This document shows, piece after piece, positions 56,839-64,000 of a DNA stretch of 64,000 bases (position 1 is the first letter of the stretch; every line of letters starts with the position of its first letter). The position numbers were made by a program, and so were the translations under genes. The DNA is from Entoloma clypeatum (lineage: Eukaryota; Basidiomycota; Agaricomycetes; Agaricales; Entolomataceae): contig OY751485.1 in assembly GCA_963565915.1 (NCBI GenBank), positions 1,798,001 through 1,862,000 on the forward strand, given 5' to 3'. Below the pieces are notes generated by a model. That model saw only the letters and a program-made list of their open reading frames with translations, made no database searches and was not told where the DNA came from.

Positions 56839-58522
56839 CCGTTCATCATAGTCTGGAATGTGGATGGACTATTAGTGAGGCCGAAGAACATCACCAATGG
56901 TTCATAGAGTCCGTGATTGGTCCGAAAAGCGGCCTTCCACTCGTCTCCGGGTTTTATCCGCACATTGTTGTAGCCCCAGCGGATGTCGAGCTTGGTGAAG
57001 TATTGAGCACGTTGAAGTTTATTGATCAGTTTGGATATGAGCGGAAGCAGATACTTGTTTTTGATAGTTTTGGAATTGAGTGACCAGTAGTCTGTACAAG
57101 ACGAAGGGAGCCATCCTTCTTCTTGATGTAGAATACCGGAGATGCCATCGGAGACTTGGAAGGGCGGATCTGACCAGTTGCAAGGTTTTCCTCCAAAAAT
57201 GTGTTGAGTTCCTTCTGTTTGTTCGGAGCAAGCAGATATATCTTACAACCCGCCAGAGAGGCATCCGGAACAAGTTCAATGGTGTGGTCCCAAGTCCGCT
57301 CTTCCAGTAAGGTGTCAAAAGAGGTCTTTGAGAATACATCTTCGAAGTCAAACAAGTGGTCTGGTACAGAGTCGTGGAAAGGTTTAGGTTTTTGGTTACT
57401 GAGGAAGGCCTCCGATAGATGTTGCGAGATATTGGATGAAGCGCGGATGAACTCCGCCTCCGCGGGTACTGTTCCGACAAAAAGGCGGTCTCCCTCCTCA
57501 AACTCATTCTCTTCCTCATTGTCTTCCGCTAACTCCTCCACTTCCTCTCCTTCTGTGACATCCTCCACCCATGGGCCACGTGGAGCCTCCTCCTCTAGAC
57601 CGGACGTCGGAGTGGAACCCATCCGACAGGCTCGGATGCGGACTTGTTCAAACTTCCGCTCCTTCCGCTCTTGGGCTGCCTCCTGGTGGCATGTCCGACA
57701 TCGTGCAGGACACCGGCTCATCTTCACTTCCCCTGATGTCCAATCTACCTCGGGGTTGTGTTCCTTGAGCCAAGTGAAGCCTAACACGATTTCTTGTTTT
57801 CCCAAACTTGTGACTGCAAGCTGGGTCCGTTCCGAGTGATCCCGGTAGCGGAGCACTACATCCAACACCTCCGTTATTGCTCCGGCCTCATTTGGAGTTC
57901 CGTCGATGTTGTATACCAGAATTGCGCATTGTAGTTTTTGAGTAGAGAGTCGATGTTTCTCGACCAGAGTGCGTTCAATAAACGACCCTGTTGCCCCGCT
58001 GTCGAGTAAGGCCTTTTGTGATAGTGAGTCTTTGGTGTCGGTAGTTTCAAGAACTATGTCTAGTTCAATAGAATTGTCGGAGTGAGCGGAGGCGAGGACA
58101 TATTGTTTTGGAAGCCGACGCTCCCATTTAGAGAGGCGAAGGCGGATGGGATTTGCAGAGTTGGGTGCGACTATGGGATCGTTTGCAGGCTTAGAGATGG
58201 AGGGTATAGGATCATATTGTTCCATAAATAAGGCAGCATAACGATTTTTAGCAGACAACGAGGGCGCACTGTTCACTCGCTGTGGGGAGGAAAATCCTCC
58301 TGTCCTCCCTCCAACTCTGCAGACTCCGTGGGCGGAACGGAGTTGCCTTCCGCTGTGTCCTTGACCACGAGTTGTTCCATAACAAACTCGTCCTGCTCCT
58401 CCGTTGTCATGAAGCGAACATCGAAGCGAAGGGGGCATTCACGACTAAAGTGACCCGTTTTGTTACATCGGAAGCATGCATTGGCATTCTTGCCTTTGAC
58501 ACGTGAAGTATCAATGTCCATT
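56839..58522 (-). pseudogene. Family-2 copy 2 gag end, protease and partial RT
   Basis: Zinc knuckle (CFRCNKTGHFSRECP), protease and RT start. Positions 56931-58259 are almost identical to 42445-43773 in the outer copy, including the 1-nt RT frameshift; outside that tract the copies differ by roughly a tenth of amino acids (82-codon knuckle region). Confidence 0.85.
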
Positions 58523-59569
58523 GCATTGGGGTCCCTTGTCAGCGGAGCGGATGCGGATGCAAGCGGAGCTGTGCGCGGAGTGAATGGAATGTAGGGGCGA
58601 GGGAATACTGAGGTGCCAGGTACTCTTGGTCCGACAACATTGCAGAAGGGGGAGGTACGGGTCGGAGCAGTGGCTTTGAAGGCTTTGTTGGCAATCCTAT
58701 TGTCGTCATTGACTCATGCTGCAGAGTACCACTCATCGGGGTTGTCATCCGCAGGTCATCCGTGGGTCAGGGTGGCACTCTCGTTCTGAATGTCGGAACG
58801 GAGACCATGGCAGAATTTGAGTACGATGTTGGTATCCTCCTGATAGCCCGCTTTGTCAATGTAGTCTTTGAATTCGTCAATATAGGTCTCGACATCCCGT
58901 TGACCTTGATAATAGGATTCTCCTTTGAGGATCAGTCTCGCATCCTGTTCCTCATTCTTCGGAGTGAACTCCGCTGTAAAGACTGCGCGGAAGTCCACCC
59001 AAGTCTGATAAGGCGGAGCACCGGTCCTCTGCTCCTGCTGGATAATGTGATCCGCAAAGCGTGCTGCATGTCCACTCTTCATGAAAGATAAGTTTTAGCA
59101 TGGTCGTCTGCAAACTGTTCCGGAGCCAGCCCCATAAACAATTCACAGGAGTTTAGAAAGGTCCAGCCATTTGTGTGCAATCCATCGAAGTCCGACAGAT
59201 TGGCAGGTTTTGCTCAACGCACGCCCGGATTGGCCAGAGCGAGCGGAGCGGGTATAATAGCAGGTGCGGGGATAGGTGGCGGAGCTGGGGCAGGAATTGC
59301 GTTGAAGGCGAGGAGGGGTTGGTCAAGTTGAGTCAAGATATCAGCGAGAGTTTGATGTTGTTCCTGGAACTCGTGCTCGAGCTGTTCAGGGCGATTGGGG
59401 TCGTCCATTACTATGCGCGGAGCAGAATCACCAGTTACGGAGAGGTAGTTAGAAGAACTGGAAGGGGTGTGAGATGTATCGGAGTCGGACGCGGACGAAG
59501 CTGCTCCGAAGCGTGGAATCGTGACAACGATGCAATCGGACCCGGTCCAATTAGAAGAGAACTTTCTAC
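58523..59569 (-). pseudogene. gag: Family-2 copy 2 gag, N-terminal and capsid region
   Basis: Reads MDDPNRPEQLEH through GVR-stop-AKPAN to MKSGHAARFADH; same frameshift and TGA stops as 41216-42431, but without the TAA at QLD. The primer site AGAAAGTTCT next to the LTR is conserved. Confidence 0.8.
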
Positions 59570-59988
59570 TGTAAGGGCGACCTTACAATCCAAGACTCAA
59601 ACTCAGATACTTGCAAGGGAGATCCAAAGTTTAGATTGAGCAGTCTAATAAGTAATACAACACATACCTTGCAAGGGAGATCCAAAGAGAAAGTTCTAAG
59701 GATTCCCCTGCAAGCTAGCTGCGATAAATAGTAAAATGAGATATGAAATAAGAGATAAAACGAGACACATGAATGATGAGCAATGATTGGGAGTAGCAAT
59801 GAAGGATGAATGGAAACAAGATGAATGATAGTACCTGCGATCCGATGTGCGGAGTAGCGGATGGGTGCGGAGAGGCTGATAAGATGTCGGAGACAGCGGA
59901 TACAATCGGAGGACGTCGGAGATGGTGGAATAGAAAGGAAAGAAAGAAAGTGAAGGAAAAGTGAAAAGTGAAAGTGGTTGCCCTTACA
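59570..59988 (-). repeat. Family-2 copy 2, 5' LTR
   Basis: 419 bp, matches 40739-41171 and 62067-62484. Confidence 0.92.
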
Positions 59989-59993
59989 GTGGG

Positions 59994-60476
59994 CGTAGAT
60001 CTGCTGCTTCGAGTAAGACATGATGATGTGGCTCTGGGACGTCTCGATGTGAGCATCCTAATCAATCTTCTGATAACGGTTGTCTGGACACCAATAAACT
60101 CTCTGATCTCTGTGATCCGACCTGTCTGAGGTCCTTTCTGAACGCAAAAGCTTTCGAGTTCGTTCTGTCAGGCGTTATAGCACGCAATCTGGTGTTGCCA
60201 AGCAAGATGGATGCTCTCTGCTATCTCGCCGTGGGGGCGATGCTCGTCGTTGTCTAGTTCTTTGTCAAGCACCTGCTGTAGGATGCGATGGATCTCCGAC
60301 TCAATGTACTGCTGGATGAGCGTAAAATCAATACTGTCTTGAGGACTTAGCTCCTCCTGTCGGGCTTCTGGCATGCTGAATGGGTTACTGGTGAAGTCTT
60401 CAAAGAAGCGTGACGTCTTGATTCATCTGGTAGTTGCTCACTTCGCTCTGGGCGAACCTAATGAGATTTAGCAACT
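59994..60476 (-). pseudogene. Family-1 copy 2 leader and upstream ORF
   Basis: Begins at the 5' LTR with the primer site AGTTGCTAAATCTCATTAGG (identical to element 1), then MPEARQEELSPQDSIDFTLI from 60374, stopped after IACYNA, and the gag start region (MSYSKQQIYAH) before the nested insertion. Confidence 0.75.
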
Positions 60477-60877
60477 TGTTATGCTTAACAAACCATTCCA
60501 AGGTTCGGGCAGAGTATGCAGGAAGTGGAAAGGCGAAGAGCAATGTGATTGCTAAATCTAAGGAATCTACTACAGTACAAGAGGTTTATATAGGTACTGA
60601 CTATAGGCGGTAGCGGATGAGTCAGTGCTGCGGAAGGCAGTGCGCATGAGTAAGGCAACTGCGGAAGGCTATGTACAATGAGTAAGCTGACTGCAGGAAG
60701 CGAGTCAGTGTGGGAGCAAAGTATACTAAAGGGGATGATGAAGTAATGTAGTGAGTCAGACTTCGAATCGAAGGTTGCGAAAGTAGACATTAGACATAGT
60801 AAGTTCGTAAGAGGGCGCTGAGTCGGGCTGATAAGTAAAAGATATGATGTGGTCCTCATACCGTAGAGTCCGTAACA
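60477..60877 (-). repeat. Family-1 copy 2, 5' LTR
   Basis: 401 bp; minus-strand TATATAAAC box near 60595 and AGATTTAGCAATC primer segment near 60555. Confidence 0.92.
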
Positions 60878-62032
60878 CAACCCATGCCTCCGCACCAAGG
60901 TCCGACACACTCTGGAGAGCTCAATCCGCTACCGGTCCCCACAGAGCCATGGCAAGTAACCAGTGTTGACTTCATTACTGAACTACGAGAAGCCCACGGC
61001 TACAATGCTATCATGGTCGTAGTGGACTCAGTAGGGAAGCGGGGACACTTCATCCCGACACACTCTGACATCTCCGCACTCAGGACTGCACGCTCCTATG
61101 TTCAAAATGTCTGGAAACTCCACGGACTACCGGAGGCCATTGTCTCCGACCGAGGACCACAGTTTGTCGCCAAGTTCACATGTGAACTATACAGGCTGCT
61201 TAACATTAAGGTTGCTGCCTCAACAGCCTACCATCCACAGTCGGACGGACAGACGGAGCGGGTCAATCAAGGATTGGAACAATACCTTCGTCTATTCATC
61301 AATGAACGTCAAGACGATTGGGACGAATGGCTTCCGATGGCTGAATTTGCATACAACAACCATGTTCACACATCGACATGTCAAACTCCATTCTACATTG
61401 ACACCGGCTGCCATCCGCGCATGGGATTCAAACCTCGCGAGAAGCGGATGGAGATCGAGGCGGTAGCGGATTTCAGCCAGCGGATGAAGTCCGCTCTAGA
61501 GGAGGCTCGCGCAGCACTGACAAAGGCAAAAGACGACATGGCGTGATACTACAACCAGCATCGGAACACCACTCTGATATTCCACCTGGGGGACAAGGTC
61601 TTTTTAGACTCATCAGACCTCAAAACCACCCGACCCACAAAAAAACTTGCACATCGATACGTAGGCCCTTTCCCAGTGGTCCGACCTGTCGGAACACATG
61701 CCTACGAACTTCGCCTTCCCCCTTCCATGTCCCGTGTTCACCCAGTATTCCATGTCGTCAAACTTTCACTAGTTCCCGACAACCCTTTCCGACACCAAGT
61801 CCGCTCTCCTCCGCCTCCGACAGTAGTCGGAGAAGAATTGGAGTACGATGTTGAAAACCTCTTGGACAGCCGACTGCATTGAGGCAAGCTTCAATTCTTG
61901 GTCAAATGGAAGGGATATGGCTACGAAGAGAATTCCTGGGAAGCAGAAGACAATGTCCATGCTCCGTGCCTAGTCCGCGACTTCTACCGACATCATCCGG
62001 GAGCTCCGCGATATTCGACTCATTTCGCCTGA
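60878..62032 (+). pseudogene. pol: Family-2 pol, C-terminal part
   Basis: Continues the integrase: SVDFITELREAHGYNAIMVV, SDRGPQFVAKF, HPQSDGQTERVNQ, then TGA in DMA-stop-YYNQHRN (61544) and LH-stop-GKLQFLVKW (61880), both Arg expected, and a chromodomain (EYDVENLLDSRLH; WKGYGYEENSWE). A frame change lies just after the insertion site. Ends at 62032; no ORF3 follows in this family. Confidence 0.9.
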
Positions 62033-62066
62033 CATGTCGAGATGCCGTGCCTTGAAGGGGGGGTGA

Positions 62067-62484
62067 TGTAAGGGCAACCACTCTCACTTTTCACTTTTCC
62101 TTTCCTTCCTTCCTTTCCTTTCTATTCCACCATCTCCGACGTCCTCCGATTGTATCCGCTGTCTCCGACATCTTATCAGCCTCTCCGCACCCATCCGCTA
62201 CTCCGCACGTTGGATCGCAGGTACTATCATTCATCTTGTTTCCATTCATCCTTCATTGCTACTCCCAATCATTGCTCATCATTCATGTGTCTCGTTTTAT
62301 CTCTTATTTCATATCTTATTTTACTATTTATCTCGCTAGCTTGCAGGGGAATCCTTAGAACTTTCTCTTCGGATCTCCCTTGCAAGGTGTGTGTGGTATT
62401 ACTTATCAGACTGCTCAATCTAAACTTTGGATCTCCCTTGCAAGTATCTGAGTTCGAGTCTTGGATTGTAAGGTCGCCCTTACA
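62067..62484 (+). repeat. Family-2 3' LTR
   Basis: 418 bp, TGTAAGGGCAAC to GTCGCCCTTACA, preceded by polypurine AAGGGGGGGTGA. Confidence 0.92.
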
Positions 62485-63535
62485 GTTCCGGTGTTTCAAG
62501 TGCCCTGGCCTGGAACCTGCCGAGTATATATTAACTGAGCCTTGCTGTGAGGTTCTTGCTTCCCCCCATCACCCTCCTCCACTCCTCCCTCCACTCTGTC
62601 CCTCCTTCCCCCCACTCCGTCTATGCCTCCTACCTATGGTGTTATGAGGAGCCACTGAGGCCCAGCATAAGTAAGCACCCGCCCACTCATGCCACATCAC
62701 ACCACTGACACAACACGCGAGCATCAGACAAGAATGCACCAGCAACGGCGAGGAACACGACAAGACACACGAGCAATGGCGTAACATGCACCAGAGACAG
62801 CGTGGCCTGCACGAGAAATGACACTGGACACGTGCTGAGCACAGGGGATGGGGATGGGATGACCGATGACATAGGTAAGCAGCGTGCCATTCACCTCAGC
62901 ACCAAATGGCTGACAAACTGCGACAGCATGGCGGAGCACCCAAGAATAGTGGGCCGCGCAGAACACATGGCATGCGAGAACTCATTGATGGGCATGGTCG
63001 TATGCGCGAGAACAGCAGAAAACGGGCGCCATGAGAAGGATAGGACATGCACTAGCAACAGCATAGGGCAGATGGCGAGCGTGGGGAACACATGGCAAGA
63101 TGCGGAAACAATGGGGCAATGCCACAACACACCCAAGATCAGCCAGACATGCACTGCGCCTCCCGTTCCCCTCCTGCCATCTGTGGAGGTGTTCCCGATA
63201 AAATCATACATAGATTATTATATAATGACATGCATTGTCAAATTGATTGATCGGTTCCACGACTCAGAACTGACTTGCTCCGGCTGCTGAGCTGAACTGA
63301 GTTGACAGAATTGGTTCAGTCGCCAAGCTGACTTCAATATCTGCCAAGCCGTGACTTTGTGAGTCACGGTGCAGTTAGCCGAGTTGTGGCAACACTAAGG
63401 GAGGGTAAGGATGAGGGTCAGAATTTCTTACCCTCCGAAAACCTGCACTGTTCAGTTTGGAGGGTCACATGATGTTTGGTTGAGCCAAACAATCAACAAT
63501 CAACAAGTTGATGTTGATGTTGATATTTTTATCCC
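62485..63535. other. Repeat-rich sequence without gene
   Basis: 62690-62800 has degenerate repeats (AGCAACGGCGAGGAACACG, AGCAATGGCGTAACATGC) resembling the complement of 32640-33150. Hairpins: CCGTGACT/AGTCACGG (about 63351-63371) and GGAGGGTAAG/CTTACCCTCC (about 63400-63437). Confidence 0.45.
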
Positions 63536-63539
63536 CCCT

Positions 63540-63990
63540 ACTCATGCCCAACAGCCTCTACACACATCGACTCACGTCCACTTGTGTCGGCTCATGCCCA
63601 CTCTTGTTGACTCACACCCAACGGCCCCCCGTCATGCATAATGGTCCCCCTTCTCGCCCAACGGTCCCCCGTCCTGCCTAATAGCCCCTACTCACGTCGA
63701 CTCATGCCCAACGGCGTCGACTCATGCCCAATGGCCCCTACTTGCATTGACTCACACCCAACGGCATCCAACAGCCCCCCTTCATGCCCAACGGCCCCCC
63801 CTTCATGCCCAACAGTCCCTGTCAAGCCTAATGACCCCCCTTCATGCCCAATGGTGTCCACTCGAGCCCAACAGCCCCACTCACGCCCTCTTGCCTAACG
63901 GCCCTCACCATTCCCCACCCTCCCATACTCGCCCACTATCACCACCTACCCGTCCATCAAATGGCACAGGAGGCGAAGGCAGTGGCTAGA
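63540..63990 (-). repeat. 20-bp minisatellite, locus 4
   Basis: Complement of the GTTGGGCATGAGTG unit: CCCAACGGCCCCCCTTCATG and variants, period 20-21 bp, running close to the window end. Confidence 0.75.
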
Positions 63991-64000
63991 GAAGGGGAGG

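Larger units (their letters stand above)
56823..59988 (-). mobile_element. Deleted family-2 element nested in family-1 copy 2
   Basis: 5' LTR 59988-59570; gag; protease and RT to about 56840; then only the last 17 bp of the 3' LTR (GTAAGGTCGCCCTTACA). Flanked by GTGGG at 56818-56822 and 59989-59993. The deletion joins RT codons TMMN to the LTR terminus while leaving both true ends intact. Confidence 0.92.
45136..60877 (-). mobile_element. Family-1 element, copy 2, nested and itself triply interrupted
   Basis: LTRs 60477-60877 (5') and 45136-45536 (3'), each 401 bp. Flanks CGACC (45131-45135) and CAACC (60878-60882) are a target duplication with one CG-to-CA change. Internal parts on the minus strand are, in order, 60476-59994, 56822-54189, 53725-51098 and 45636-45537. 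Removing three inserts gives about 6.65 kb, matching element 1 (6.55 kb). Confidence 0.92.
40739..62484 (+). mobile_element. Family-2 Ty3/gypsy element (outermost of the nest)
   Basis: 5' LTR 40739-41171, gag, pol part 1 up to 45135, pol part 2 from 60878 to 62032, polypurine tract AAGGGGGGG and 3' LTR 62067-62484. The integrase is split by a family-1 element. The flanks ATACT (left) and GTTCC (right) differ, so either the duplication was lost or this is a recombinant between two family-2 copies. Confidence 0.88.

Overview
This is eukaryotic, filamentous-fungal DNA, most probably from an agaricomycete (Basidiomycota). The evidence is short frame-preserving GT-AG introns of 46 to 58 nt, several chromodomain-bearing Ty3/gypsy (chromovirus) LTR retrotransposons, a Tc1/mariner element, an OTT_1508-type deaminase-like gene and a large agaric-type orphan protein. 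No rRNA, intact tRNA or CRISPR array was seen. Host genes occupy only about 1-2.3 kb and 9.7-17.2 kb; nearly everything else is transposons and repeats.

Layout. 0.8-2.3 kb: decayed, partly tandem-duplicated Atg22-like gene (minus). 2.28-8.83 kb: complete Ty3/gypsy element of family 1 (minus; 5-bp target duplication AGAAC) with gag, pol and an extra ORF3 after pol. 9.67-11.9 kb: OTT_1508-like deaminase gene (minus). 12.6-15.1 kb: orphan gene whose 3' end is split by a solo LTR. 16.2-17.2 kb: truncated relative of the deaminase gene, cut off by element B. 17.24-28.8 kb: element B (plus), into which a 5'-truncated family-4 element (minus, 22.79-27.70 kb) is inserted; the latter carries an antisense, spliced Zn2Cys6-type gene. 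29.35-32.3 kb: array of short hairpins whose arms covary between repeat units. 32.3-36.9 kb: minisatellites and dispersed repeats. 36.9-40.7 kb: second family-4 element with internal deletion. 40.74-62.48 kb: a nest. A family-2 element (plus) contains a family-1 element (minus, 45.14-60.88 kb), which contains a 5.5-kb block bounded by Tc1 ends, a solo LTR with TSD CTTGC, and another deleted family-2 copy (minus, TSD GTGGG). 62.5-64 kb: simple and minisatellite repeats.

How it fits together. The retroelement families use the same replication logic: the predicted 5' end of the transcript is complementary to a site 2 nt downstream of the 5' LTR, as in Tf1-type self-priming. Three families carry an extra gene between pol and the 3' LTR, different in each. 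Older copies are broken almost entirely by TGA codons at positions where arginine CGA is expected, which points to CpG deamination. Two inverted family-2 copies share a 1.33-kb near-identical tract inside more diverged flanks, suggesting gene conversion.

All assignments come from reading the sequence and translations; no database search was run.
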